Positions 1 through 7,236 of a stretch of 64,000 nucleotides of DNA are shown in pieces. The stretch comes from Ensifer adhaerens. Its GTDB lineage: Bacteria; Pseudomonadota; Alphaproteobacteria; Rhizobiales; Rhizobiaceae. The stretch is from contig NZ_CP015880.1 in NCBI RefSeq assembly GCF_000697965.2, forward strand, positions 2,170,001-2,234,000. The letters are read 5' to 3'. The position numbers were made by a program, and so were the translations under genes. The notes below the pieces were generated by a model, which had not been told where the DNA came from, did no database searches, and saw only the letters and a program-made list of their open reading frames with translations. How positions within the stretch are numbered: the stretch's first letter is position 1; the number at the start of each line of letters is the position of its first letter.

Positions 1-325
1 CGGCATACTCAGCAAGGCCCCCCATGGTGTCTTTGGGCATGCGCGCAAAGACCCGGTCGCCCGGCGCAAACGACGCGACGCCTTCTCCCAGTTCCTCGAC
101 GACGCCTGAGAGTTCGTTGCCCATGACGACAGGCAAGGGATAGCGCTGGACGACTTTCAGCATGCCGTCGCGCGTCTTGTAGTCGACCGGATTGAGGCCG
201 GCGGCATGCACTCGGACAAGCACCTCGCCGCGCGCTGCGCGTGGGCGCCGCACGTCGCGCAACTCCGCGGCATCGGAACCACGATATCTCGTAAGGACCA
301 AGGCCTTCATCTTGGTAGAATTCAT
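1..325 (-). CDS. Zinc-type alcohol dehydrogenase / quinone oxidoreductase, N-terminal part (cut by window edge)
   Basis: The 108 readable residues are the GroES-like catalytic domain of the medium-chain dehydrogenase/reductase superfamily: KALVLTRYRG at the start, then the hallmark segments GEVLVRVHAAGLNPVDYK, PVVMGNELSG and GDRVFA. The NPVDYK form, without a zinc-ligand Cys after the Asn-Pro, is typical of the zinc-free NADPH:quinone oxidoreductase branch. The Rossmann half lies outside the window, so the substrate cannot be predicted. Two in-frame ATGs lie 15 bases apart (325 and 310). The second gives the usual MKALVL start, so the first five residues are uncertain. Confidence 0.85.
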   Translation of the reverse strand, partial: MNSTKMKALVLTRYRGSDAAELRDVRRPRAARGEVLVRVHAAGLNPVDYKTRDGMLKVVQRYPLPVVMGNELSGVVEELGEGVASFAPGDRVFARMPKDTMGGLAEYA

Positions 326-478
326 CAGGCACCTGCGATCGTGAGAAATCTTCTGAGGGAATACTCGGCGAGAAATGCCGTGCGAAGTCAACCACGCGCG
401 TGACGTCTGGCGGCTTCGGTCGCATGCGCGTGCACCGATCATCCGGCCGGCCGGGAGGTTTCGGCTGCAACTGCGGCG

Positions 479-532
479 GCCCCTCATCCTGCCTGCCGGC
501 CACCTTCTCCCCCAAGCGGGGAGAAGGAAACG
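479..532. repeat. Rhizobial intergenic palindrome (copy 1)
   Basis: A CCCCTCATCCTGCCTGCCGG lead-in is followed by a perfect hairpin, CCTTCTCCCC / GGGGAGAAGG (503-527). The same module recurs at 648-689, 18750-18911, 20066-20120 and 58422-58592, always between genes. It resembles the REP/RIME-type extragenic palindromes scattered through Rhizobiaceae genomes. It lies in the 326-726 gap between the dehydrogenase and the ilv terminator, where I see no gene. Confidence 0.7.
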
Positions 533-647
533 TGCAGCGGGCGCCCGGTTCCCTTGAACCGCGAGCGCTTAGCATCTTCAGCAGAAGCGTGCCTTTGATG
601 GACGGTCACCATGAAGGAGGAAAGAAGCGGCTCGCTGGGTGCGAGCG

Positions 648-689
648 CCCCCTCTCCCCGCCTGCCGGGAGAGGGCTGGGGTGAGGGGC
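648..689. repeat. Rhizobial intergenic palindrome (copy 2)
   Basis: Same family as 479-532 in the opposite orientation: CCCTCTCCC (650-658) pairs with GGGAGAGGG (667-675) and is followed by GCTGGGGTGAGGGG. Copies 1 and 2 lie about 120 bases apart and form a loose inverted pair downstream of ilvH. Confidence 0.7.
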
Positions 690-726
690 AGCCTCCGCAC
701 AAAGTGCGAGGGGCAATCCCGCTCGG

Positions 727-755
727 AAAATCTCGCGCGCAAGAATGCACGCGAG
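727..755 (-). terminator. Intrinsic terminator after ilvIH
   Basis: On the minus strand a 10-bp stem (CTCGCGTGCA / TGCGCGCGAG with one G-U pair) closes a TTCT tetraloop and is followed directly by ATTTTCC. It lies 19 bases past the ilvH stop, as expected for the end of the ilvI-ilvH transcript. Confidence 0.65.
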
Positions 756-773
756 CCCCTCACCTCGGCAAAA

Positions 774-1346
774 TCACATGCCCTGCGGGCCGCGGTTCAT
801 CGCTGCGATGCCGGTGCGGCAGACCTCGATGAGGCCGAGCGGCTTCATGATGGCGATGAACTGCTCGATCTTCGACGGCTTGCCGGTGATTTCGAAGACG
901 AAGTGATCGATGTTGGCGTCGATGACCGAGGCGCGGAAGGCGTCGGCAAGGCGCAGAGCCTCGACGCGGTGGTCGCCCGAGCCGTGTACCTTGACGAGCG
1001 CCAGTTCGCGTTCGATCGGCCGGTCGTGGCCCAGGCTGGCGGCGCGCACGGTCAGGTCGACGACGCGGTGGACCGGAACCAGCCGTTCCAGCTGGTTCTT
1101 GATCTGGTCGAGCACGTGCGGCGTGCCGCGCGTCACGATGGTGATGCGCGACAGGTGCGCCTCGTGTTCCGTTTCCGAAACCGTGAGGCTCTCGATGTTG
1201 TAGCCGCGACCGGAGAACAGGCCTATGACGCGGGCAAGGACGCCCGGTTCGTTGTCGACGAGAACCGAAAGCGTGTGGGTTTCGGCGACTTCGGTCTCCT
1301 TGGCGATGAAGTAGGCGGAGCCGGTCGGTTGAAGGTGTGCGTTCAT
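774..1346 (-). CDS. ilvH: Acetolactate synthase small (regulatory) subunit
   Basis: Regulatory subunit of acetohydroxyacid synthase, the first common enzyme of valine, leucine and isoleucine synthesis. It stimulates the large subunit and carries the valine feedback site. The 190 residues match the usual length. The N-terminal ACT domain (about 23-100) shows HTLSVLVDNEPGVLARVIGLFSGRGYNIESL, followed by the second C-terminal ACT-like domain. It lies 22 bases downstream of ilvI on the same strand and should be co-transcribed from the leader-controlled promoter upstream of ilvI. A terminator hairpin follows the stop. Confidence 0.97.
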   Translation of the reverse strand: MNAHLQPTGSAYFIAKETEVAETHTLSVLVDNEPGVLARVIGLFSGRGYNIESLTVSETEHEAHLSRITIVTRGTPHVLDQIKNQLERLVPVHRVVDLTVRAASLGHDRPIERELALVKVHGSGDHRVEALRLADAFRASVIDANIDHFVFEITGKPSKIEQFIAIMKPLGLIEVCRTGIAAMNRGPQGM

Positions 1347-1368
1347 GTGAGTGGTTCCTCTACCTATC

Positions 1369-3147
1369 TCAGACCAGCTGACGGCCCTTGGCGTCGATCG
1401 CGTTGGCGACCGCTTCGTCCGTGGCTTCGTCGGGCAACAGCATCTCGTTGTGGGCCTTGCCCGAGGGGATCATCGGGAAGCAGTTGGCGAGGTTGGCGAC
1501 GCGGCAATCGAAGATAACCGGCGCCGGCGTGTCGATCATCTTGCGGATCGCTGCGTCGAGCTCGCTCGGCTTGTCGCAACGGATGCCGACGCCGCCATAG
1601 GCTTCCGCCAGCTTGACGAAGTCAGGCATCGCTTCGGTGTAGGAATGCGACAGGCGGTTGCCGTGAAGCAGCTGCTGCCACTGGCGCACCATGCCCATGT
1701 ACTGGTTGTTGAGGATGAAGATCTTGACCGGCAGGCCGTACTGGACCGCGCAGGACATTTCCTGGATGCACATCTGGATCGAGGCGTCACCGGCGATGTC
1801 GACGACGAGGCTGTTCGGGTGCGCGACCTGCACGCCGATCGCCGCCGGGAAGCCGTAGCCCATGGTGCCGAGGCCGCCCGAGGTCATCCAGCGGTTCGGC
1901 TGCTCGAAGCCGAAGAACTGGGCTGCCCACATCTGATGCTGGCCGACTTCCGTGGTGATGTAGGTGTCGCGGTCCTTGCTCAGCTCATAGAGCCGCTGGA
2001 TCGCATATTGCGGCATGATGACGTCGTCGTTCGGCGCATAGGCGAGCGAATTGCGGGCGCGCCACTTCGTGATCATCTCCCACCAGTCCGAGAGACGTGC
2101 CTTGTCGGTCGACTTGGAAGCGGCGCGCCAGAGGCGAACCATGTCTTCCAGAACCGTGCCGACATCGCCGAGGATCGGCACGTCGACGCGGACGTTCTTG
2201 TTGATCGACGACGGGTCGATGTCGATGTGGATCTTCTTGGAGTTCGGCGAAAACGCGTTGAGGCGGCCGGTGATGCGGTCGTCGAAGCGGGCGCCGATGC
2301 AGATCATGACGTCGCAGTCATGCATCGCCATGTTGGCCTCATAGGTGCCGTGCATGCCGAGCATGCCGAGCCAGGCCTTGCCGGAGGCCGGATAGGCGCC
2401 AAGCCCCATCAGCGTCGAGGTGATCGGGAAACCGGTGAGCTCGACCAATTCGCGCAGCAGATGCGAGGCTTCAGGGCCGGAGTTGATGACGCCGCCGCCG
2501 GAATAGATGATCGGCTGGCGCGCATTGCGCATCAGTTCGACCGCTTCCTCGATCTTCTTCAGATCGCCCTGCTTCTTCGGCTGGTAGCTCTTCTGGGTCG
2601 GGACGGCAGACGGCGGCGTGTAGGTGCCGGTCGCAAACTGGACGTCCTTCGGGATATCGACAACGACCGGGCCCGGACGGCCGGACTGGGCGACGCGGAA
2701 GGCCTCATGGATGATGCGGGCGAGATCGTTGACGTCGCGAACCAGCCAGTTGTGCTTGGTGCAAGGCCGGGTGATGCCGATCGTGTCGCATTCCTGGAAG
2801 GCGTCGGAGCCGATCAGCGAGGTCGGAACCTGGCCGGAGATGCAGACGAGCGGGATCGAATCCATCAGCGCGTCCTGCAGCGGCGTCACTGCATTGGTAG
2901 CACCTGGGCCGGAGGTGACCAGCATGACGCCGACCTTGCCGGTGGAGCGGGCATAGCCTTCGGCCATGTGGCCGGCGCCCTGCTCGTGGCGAACGAGGAT
3001 GTGCTGGATATCGTCCTGCTGGTGGATTTCGTCGTAGATCGGAAGCACGGCGCCACCGGGATAGCCGAAGATATGCTCGACGCCATTGTCCTTCAGTGCC
3101 TGGAGAACGATCTCCGCGCCTGTCATCTGGTTTTCTGTACCGCTCAT
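1369..3147 (-). CDS. ilvI: Acetolactate synthase large (catalytic) subunit
   Basis: ThDP-dependent enzyme that condenses two pyruvates, or pyruvate with 2-oxobutyrate. The 592 residues carry the three expected domains: N-terminal PYR domain with GYPGGAVLPIYDE and the catalytic Glu of RHEQGAGHMAEGYA (Glu55), a central FAD/DHAP-like domain, and a C-terminal PP domain. The metal/ThDP motif near residues 445-475 reads GDASIQM...NNQYMGMV, with Ala where enteric enzymes have Gly. The ATG at 3147 (MSGTENQMTGAEIV) is chosen because the frame stays open upstream through the attenuator; that extension (to 3303) overlaps the leader-peptide gene and terminator and is not protein-like. Expression is probably set by the leader at 3201-3313. 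Confidence 0.97.
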   Translation of the reverse strand: MSGTENQMTGAEIVLQALKDNGVEHIFGYPGGAVLPIYDEIHQQDDIQHILVRHEQGAGHMAEGYARSTGKVGVMLVTSGPGATNAVTPLQDALMDSIPLVCISGQVPTSLIGSDAFQECDTIGITRPCTKHNWLVRDVNDLARIIHEAFRVAQSGRPGPVVVDIPKDVQFATGTYTPPSAVPTQKSYQPKKQGDLKKIEEAVELMRNARQPIIYSGGGVINSGPEASHLLRELVELTGFPITSTLMGLGAYPASGKAWLGMLGMHGTYEANMAMHDCDVMICIGARFDDRITGRLNAFSPNSKKIHIDIDPSSINKNVRVDVPILGDVGTVLEDMVRLWRAASKSTDKARLSDWWEMITKWRARNSLAYAPNDDVIMPQYAIQRLYELSKDRDTYITTEVGQHQMWAAQFFGFEQPNRWMTSGGLGTMGYGFPAAIGVQVAHPNSLVVDIAGDASIQMCIQEMSCAVQYGLPVKIFILNNQYMGMVRQWQQLLHGNRLSHSYTEAMPDFVKLAEAYGGVGIRCDKPSELDAAIRKMIDTPAPVIFDCRVANLANCFPMIPSGKAHNEMLLPDEATDEAVANAIDAKGRQLV

Positions 3148-3200
3148 TGACTTGCTTCCGTCCCTTTTCCCAGTTGGGTGCTTAGCTTGTTTGAAGGCAT

Positions 3201-3278
3201 AAAAAAAGGCCCCGTCAGGAGCCTCGTTCAGCGCATGGGTGGCTACCGCCGGATGGTTACACCATCCTGCCCATGCGC
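3201..3278 (-). promoter_or_regulatory. Transcription attenuator of ilvIH (pause hairpin, antiterminator, terminator)
   Basis: Read on the minus strand: GCGCATGGG (3278-3270) pairs perfectly with CCCATGCGC (3239-3231) and encloses a second perfect hairpin, GGATGG-TGTAA-CCATCC (3267-3251). Next comes the terminator GGCTCC-TGAC-GGGGCC followed by seven T (3223-3201). GGTAGCC (3247-3241) can instead pair with the terminator's 5' arm GGCTCC, with one bulged U, forming an antiterminator. A ribosome stalled on the Val/Ile/Leu codons of the leader peptide would cover GCGCATGGG and favour the antiterminator. This is the layout of classical amino-acid attenuators. The pairings are seen in the sequence; the mechanism is inferred. 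Confidence 0.85.
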
Positions 3279-3313
3279 CGTCCCACCACAAGAATAACCG
3301 CAAAATTTTTCAT
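3257..3313 (-). CDS. ilv leader peptide MKNFAVILVVGRRMGRMV
   Basis: An 18-codon reading frame (ATG 3313, TAA 3259-3257) upstream of ilvI. Codons 6-10 are GTT ATT CTT GTG GTG, five consecutive branched-chain amino acid codons, just before the 5' arm of the pause hairpin. The stop codon lies in the loop of the inner hairpin. That is what a ribosome-stalling leader peptide for a Val/Ile/Leu operon requires. No Shine-Dalgarno sequence precedes the ATG, and the best promoter would start transcription at or 1-2 bases before it, so translation is probably leaderless. Confidence 0.85.
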   Translation of the reverse strand: MKNFAVILVVGRRMGRMV

Positions 3314-3321
3314 GGGCCGAG

Positions 3322-3350
3322 TTGATAAACACAAATGCCTGAGGCGTCAA
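3322..3350 (-). promoter_or_regulatory. Predicted sigma70-type promoter of the ilv leader
   Basis: On the minus strand TTGACG (3350-3345) and TATCAA (3327-3322) are separated by exactly 17 bases. Only 8 bases (CTCGGCCC) lie between the -10 box and the leader ATG at 3313, which puts the expected start site at the AUG itself. The rest of the 3351-3671 gap holds no gene that I can support and must include the MATE gene's promoter. Confidence 0.55.
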
Positions 3351-3671
3351 CGGCTTTTCGTTACACGATCCGGCGCTTTCTCGGAACATTGTTGCGCAAA
3401 CCGTCCGAGAAAGCTGCGCGAACAGGCCCATAGCGACTACGGCAAGGCACCGCTTGTCTCATGACGCGCAAGGGTCATCGTCCCCCGGCTTGACGGCGAT
3501 GCGGCTTGGCGCTACCTCCCTTTCCGGGCTTCAGATCCCCGCCGCTCGCAGGCTTCCAGTCTCGGTGAAATCTGACTTCTGACGATATCCTCTCGCCCCG
3601 ATCGCATTTCGTGTGGCAGGCAATGCGAGCCCCTCCTCTTCCCAATCGAAATGCGAGAACAGGAGTGCGGG

Positions 3672-5045
3672 ATGTCCAAGGACACCTCCAAGCCGAATGC
3701 CTACTTGACCGCGCCGCTCGGCGCGATCTTCTTGAAAACGGCGCTGCCGATCATCTTCGTCATGAGCATGAACGGGCTGTTGACGGTGGCCGATGCCATC
3801 ATGCTCGGCATCTATGTCGGCGCCGAAGCCGTCGGCGCCGTGACCACGGTGTTTCCGATCTTCATTCTCACCGTGGCGTTGGCCACCCTCGTCGTCAGCG
3901 GCATGGCGAGCCTGCTTGCCCGCCATCTCGGCGCCGGCCGCTTTGCTGAAGCCCGCGGCGTCTTCGCCGGCGCCCACATACTGGCGCTGACGATCGCTGT
4001 TGCACTGGTCGCGCTGTTCGCAGCCTTAGGCGACCGCCTGGTGCTGACGCTCACCAATGGTCCGGGGCCGCTCGCCAGCATGGCCGAGCGCTATATCGCG
4101 ATCATCATCTTTTGCGCGCCCGTCCAGTTCCTGCTGGCGGTGCAATCGGACGCGCTCCGATGCGAGGGACGCGCCGGGCTGATGGCCGGCCTCAGCCTGC
4201 TGGTCTCGCTCGCAAACCTTGCCCTCAATTATGTGCTGATCGCGCTGCTGGACATGGGTGTCGCGGGGTCCGCGACCGGCACCGTGCTGGCGCAGCTCCT
4301 CGCGCTCGGCCTCATCGTCCTCTTCCGCCTGTTCGGACGCACGGAACTGCGGCTCTCCGCCCTCCTCCGGCATAACCCGCTGACGGGATGGAGCCGCATG
4401 ATCGCGCTGGGCAGCCCCCAGAGCCTCGGCTTCATCGGCATGGCGCTGGTGTCGGTGACGATCATGGCGGCGCTGCAGAAGACGGCGGCCGAAAACTACG
4501 CCACCACGGTCGCCGCCTACGGCATCATCACCCGCATCATGACCTTCGCGCTGCTGCCGCTCTTGGGCCTGAGCCAGGCGATGCAGGCGATCGTCGGCAA
4601 CAATGTCGGCGCCGGCCTCGCGGACCGGGCAGAAAGGATGCTGCGGCTTGGCATGCTTGTGGCGTTCTTCTACTGCCTCGCCGTCGAGGTGCTGCTCCTC
4701 GGCTTTGCCAGGCCGATTGGCGCGACCTTCGTCGACAACGATGCGGTCATCGCTGACGTCGCGCGCATCATGCCGGTGATGGTCGCGATGTACGTCTTAT
4801 CCGGACCGCTGATCATGCTCGGCAGCTATTTCCAGGCGATCGGCGATGCGCGCCGGGCGGCGATCCTGGGGCTTGCCAAGCCCTATCTCTTCACCATGCC
4901 GCTGGTCGCACTCTACGCGTCGAGCTTTGGCGAACCCGGCATCTGGTTCGCCATGCCGACTGCAGACGCGCTGCTTCTCGCGGTCGCGCTGCTGGTGTTG
5001 TGGCAGGCCTCGCGCCAACGACCCGCAACGGCTCCGTCAGGCTGA
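3672..5045 (+). CDS. MATE family multidrug efflux transporter
   Basis: Inner-membrane antiporter of the multidrug and toxic compound extrusion family, exchanging Na+ or H+ for cationic drugs. The 457 residues hold about twelve hydrophobic segments in two similar halves. The N-terminal half begins LKTALPIIFVMSMNGLLTVADAIMLG with the family's GTDAVA-like loop (GAEAVGAVTTVFPI). The second half has IALGSPQSLGFIGMALV, GIITRIMTFALLPLLGLSQAMQAIVGNNVGAG. The ATG at 3672 is preferred over 3651 because AGGAG precedes it at good spacing. It is monocistronic, and a strong hairpin follows. Confidence 0.9.
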   Translation: MSKDTSKPNAYLTAPLGAIFLKTALPIIFVMSMNGLLTVADAIMLGIYVGAEAVGAVTTVFPIFILTVALATLVVSGMASLLARHLGAGRFAEARGVFAGAHILALTIAVALVALFAALGDRLVLTLTNGPGPLASMAERYIAIIIFCAPVQFLLAVQSDALRCEGRAGLMAGLSLLVSLANLALNYVLIALLDMGVAGSATGTVLAQLLALGLIVLFRLFGRTELRLSALLRHNPLTGWSRMIALGSPQSLGFIGMALVSVTIMAALQKTAAENYATTVAAYGIITRIMTFALLPLLGLSQAMQAIVGNNVGAGLADRAERMLRLGMLVAFFYCLAVEVLLLGFARPIGATFVDNDAVIADVARIMPVMVAMYVLSGPLIMLGSYFQAIGDARRAAILGLAKPYLFTMPLVALYASSFGEPGIWFAMPTADALLLAVALLVLWQASRQRPATAPSG

Positions 5046-5052
5046 TCTGCGC

Positions 5053-5080
5053 GCGACGCGCCGGTTCTCCGGCGCGTCGC
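5053..5080. terminator. 12-bp perfect hairpin between convergent genes
   Basis: GCGACGCGCCGG-TTCT-CCGGCGCGTCGC lies 7 bases after the MATE stop and 11 before the stop of the convergent minus-strand gene. There is no clear T run on either side, so termination activity is inferred from position and stem strength. Confidence 0.5.
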
Positions 5081-5091
5081 AGTCCCTATCG

Positions 5092-5460
5092 CTAGAACCG
5101 CGAGAACCCGACAAGCGACGGCATGATGGAACCGCGGCCATCGTTGATGAACGGCGCCAGCCCCGCGGCCACCTCTTTGCTCGGATTGCCATAGACCTCG
5201 AGCCGCTCCACCGAGCAGTGGGCGGAGACGTCGTTGATGTGTGCATCCGACATTTGCCAGTGCCGGAGCACGTCCTCAGAATTGCGGTAGAGCTGGATGC
5301 TCACCGCCTGCATCTCTTTCTCGTCGATGAACGTCTGCACCATCAACTGCGGCGCATGCTCTTCGACGAAGGCGATCGCGCTGCGCACCGCCTCGCGGAA
5401 CGGTTCGAGATGGCCGGGAGTAATCCTCATCAGATTTCGGAAAAGCAGTTGCTCGGTCAT
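5092..5460 (-). CDS. Small protein, possible dimeric alpha/beta-barrel (monooxygenase-like)
   Basis: The 122 residues begin MTEQLLFRNLMRITPGHLEPFREAVRSAIAFVEEHAPQLM. This pattern of a beta strand followed by an amphipathic helix, plus QTFIDEKEMQAVSIQLY and a HW-containing helix, recalls antibiotic-biosynthesis-monooxygenase-like ferredoxin folds. I do not recognise a named family and assign no reaction. A GGAGGA ribosome site lies just before the ATG. It converges on the MATE gene and shows no operon partner. Confidence 0.75.
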   Translation of the reverse strand: MTEQLLFRNLMRITPGHLEPFREAVRSAIAFVEEHAPQLMVQTFIDEKEMQAVSIQLYRNSEDVLRHWQMSDAHINDVSAHCSVERLEVYGNPSKEVAAGLAPFINDGRGSIMPSLVGFSRF

Positions 5461-5690
5461 GCATCCTCCATGTCGCGTATTGCTGGCTCCTCGGGCCGAA
5501 TCCGGGCCGAAGATGGCGTTCGGGCCAACGCCGATGGAGAGGTTTGTAAGAGCTCAAGCTTGGTTGAGGTCAAGCGGCAGATACCAGAGCAATTTTGGAG
5601 GTCGGCCGCGTCCGCATGCACCGGCCATTAACACTTGCCGTGGCAAATTAGCTTGGCTGCATGATGCAGCTTAAAAACAAAGGCAATGAG

Positions 5691-5789
5691 ATGCTTGACC
5701 TTTCCGTGCTCACACCTCTCCTCCTCAGTTTCGGCGCGATCTACCTGTTCTTCCGCTGGGTCGTGTTCGATATGAACGCCCCGAAATAG
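5691..5789 (+). CDS. Predicted 32-residue membrane peptide
   Basis: MLDLSVLTPLLLSFGAIYLF followed by FRWVVFDMNAPK and TAG: a single hydrophobic helix with a short tail. AAGG lies about 7 bases before the ATG at 5691. A longer in-frame start at 5661 (42 residues) has no ribosome site. It stands alone in the 5461-5857 gap, where I see nothing else. Coding is supported only by the start signal and the membrane-helix composition. Confidence 0.4.
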   Translation: MLDLSVLTPLLLSFGAIYLFFRWVVFDMNAPK

Positions 5790-5857
5790 ACCCTCGCGCT
5801 CCAAGCCTGCCTCCGTGAGAGGCCTGCGATCCCTGCCGGAGCGCACGGAGGCACCCC

Positions 5858-6484
5858 CTATTCATCGACAAGCCTGGCGACGAGATCACCGAGCAGGCGC
5901 TCGAGCTCGGCGTCATGCCCCTTATTCAGCGCTTCCAGCCCCACCACCTGGCGCATGATCTGCACGCCGGCGACGAGCGACATCAGCAGCGCCGCGCGCT
6001 GACCTGCATCCGGGCCTGAAAGCGCCTCAGTGACGTTCTTCTGGTGGTGGCTTTCGACCACCTGTCGCGCGATATCGACCGCACGCTCGTTGGAGATCGA
6101 GCGGAGCATGATGAGGAAGCCGTCGAGCGCGGTTGCCTCCGGCTCCGTCACCTTCAAAAGCGCGCTTGCGATGCGCGCTGCCCGGTCCGGTGCGCTGAGC
6201 GTCTCCGGCGTGGCGATGATCGGCCGTTGGTTGGCGGTCGAAAGCACTTCGGCAAAGAGCCCCTCCTTTGAACCGAAATAGCGGTTGATCAGCATCGCCG
6301 TAACCCCGGCCCCTTCAGCGATCTCGCGCACACCGGCGCCTTCATATCCCGAGGCGATGAAGGCGGAGCGTGCGGACTCAAGAATTGCGGCGCGCGTGGC
6401 GTTCGCGTCGCGGCGGCGCCCGTCCTTTTCGGCAGGCCGCTTTTCTGCGCCCCCTTTTTCAGCAGCCCCCTTTTTGGCAGGCAT
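5858..6484 (-). CDS. TetR/AcrR family transcriptional regulator
   Basis: 208 residues. A Lys/Glu/Ala-rich tail of about 25 residues precedes the helix-turn-helix: TRAAILESARSAFIASGYEGAGVREIAEGAGVTAMLINRYFGSKEGLFAEVL (about 30-80), the canonical TetR DNA-binding domain. The rest is a helical ligand/dimer domain of unknown specificity. It is divergent from the methyltransferase-SDR pair, and two identical-type palindromes occupy the intergenic space, so autoregulation and control of that pair are likely. The ligand is not predictable. Confidence 0.92.
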   Translation of the reverse strand: MPAKKGAAEKGGAEKRPAEKDGRRRDANATRAAILESARSAFIASGYEGAGVREIAEGAGVTAMLINRYFGSKEGLFAEVLSTANQRPIIATPETLSAPDRAARIASALLKVTEPEATALDGFLIMLRSISNERAVDIARQVVESHHQKNVTEALSGPDAGQRAALLMSLVAGVQIMRQVVGLEALNKGHDAELERLLGDLVARLVDE

Positions 6485-6496
6485 GGCCCCTCCTTA

Positions 6497-6545
6497 GTAT
6501 ACATCTGTAGACATGATCATGAATCGGAAGTATACAGACGTAGAC
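6497..6545. promoter_or_regulatory. Tandem operators for the divergent TetR regulator
   Basis: Two 16-base sites, GTATACATCTGTAGAC (6497-6512) and GTATACAGACGTAGAC (6530-6545), lie in direct orientation 33 bases apart, about three helical turns. Each is an imperfect inverted repeat, GTATAC-N4-GTAGAC. They sit between the tetR start (6484) and the GTG of the methyltransferase gene (6601), the expected place for a TetR-family operator. Assignment to this regulator is inferred. Confidence 0.7.
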
Positions 6546-6600
6546 TTGCCGCTGCAACGCGCCTTGCAAGACAGCCTTCATTCCATCCACGGAGCCTCAC

Positions 6601-7212
6601 GTGACCAGCATTTGCGCCTATGGCGATAGCCTGCATTTCTTCCGCTCCTGGCTCGCAGATCCACTGCGCGTCGCCTCGGTCACGCCGTCCTCCCGGTCGC
6701 TTGCCCGGTTGATCACGCGCGAGATCGACCCTCGCTATGGCCCGGTGCTCGAACTCGGTCCCGGCACCGGTGTCTTCACGCGCGCGTTGATCGAGCGGGG
6801 CGTGCGCGAGGAAGACCTTGTGCTGGTCGAATCCGGCCCTGACTTTGCAGCCGTCCTGAAGGCGCGTTTCCCGGCCTCCACCATTCTTTCGATCGACGCG
6901 GCGCGGCTTGCCGATGGTCATTCCGAAATTCCCGCAGGCATCGGCGCTGCGGTCAGCGGCCTGCCGCTGCTCTCCATGCCCACCCGCAAGGTTATGGCAA
7001 TCCTTTCCGGTATTTTCCTGCACATGCGGCCGGGTGGCCATCTCTACCAGTTCACCTACGGTCCGCGCTGCCCCATCCCGCGGCCGCTGCTCGACCGGCT
7101 CGGCCTTCGCGCCCGGCGCATCGGCGGCACCATCAGAAACTTCCCGCCCGCCTCCGTCTACCGGATCAGCCGGCGCAAACCCTTCGCGGCCATGGGCAGG
7201 ACCTGCGACTGA
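6601..7212 (+). CDS. Phospholipid N-methyltransferase-like SAM-dependent methyltransferase
   Basis: 203 residues. FFRSWLADPLRVASVTPSSRSLARLI followed by the SAM-binding motif VLELGPGTGVFTRALIERG (about 48-66) and an acidic end to strand 2 (LVLVESGPDF). The FFRSWLADP...PSS lead-in matches the family annotated as phospholipid N-methyltransferases (COG3963, PmtA-like). The substrate here is unproven. Translation starts at GTG 6601, preceded by GGAGCC. A reductase gene follows after 24 bases, and both lie under the tandem TetR operators. Confidence 0.8.
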   Translation: MTSICAYGDSLHFFRSWLADPLRVASVTPSSRSLARLITREIDPRYGPVLELGPGTGVFTRALIERGVREEDLVLVESGPDFAAVLKARFPASTILSIDAARLADGHSEIPAGIGAAVSGLPLLSMPTRKVMAILSGIFLHMRPGGHLYQFTYGPRCPIPRPLLDRLGLRARRIGGTIRNFPPASVYRISRRKPFAAMGRTCD

Positions 7213-7236
7213 CGCAACGAAAGAAGATGAAAACCG

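Noticed and set aside
3148..3303. An N-terminal extension of IlvI of 52 residues, starting MRLFLWWDGAW
   Set aside because: It reads through the leader-peptide gene, the pause hairpin and the terminator in another frame. IlvI proteins start near MSGTENQMTG.
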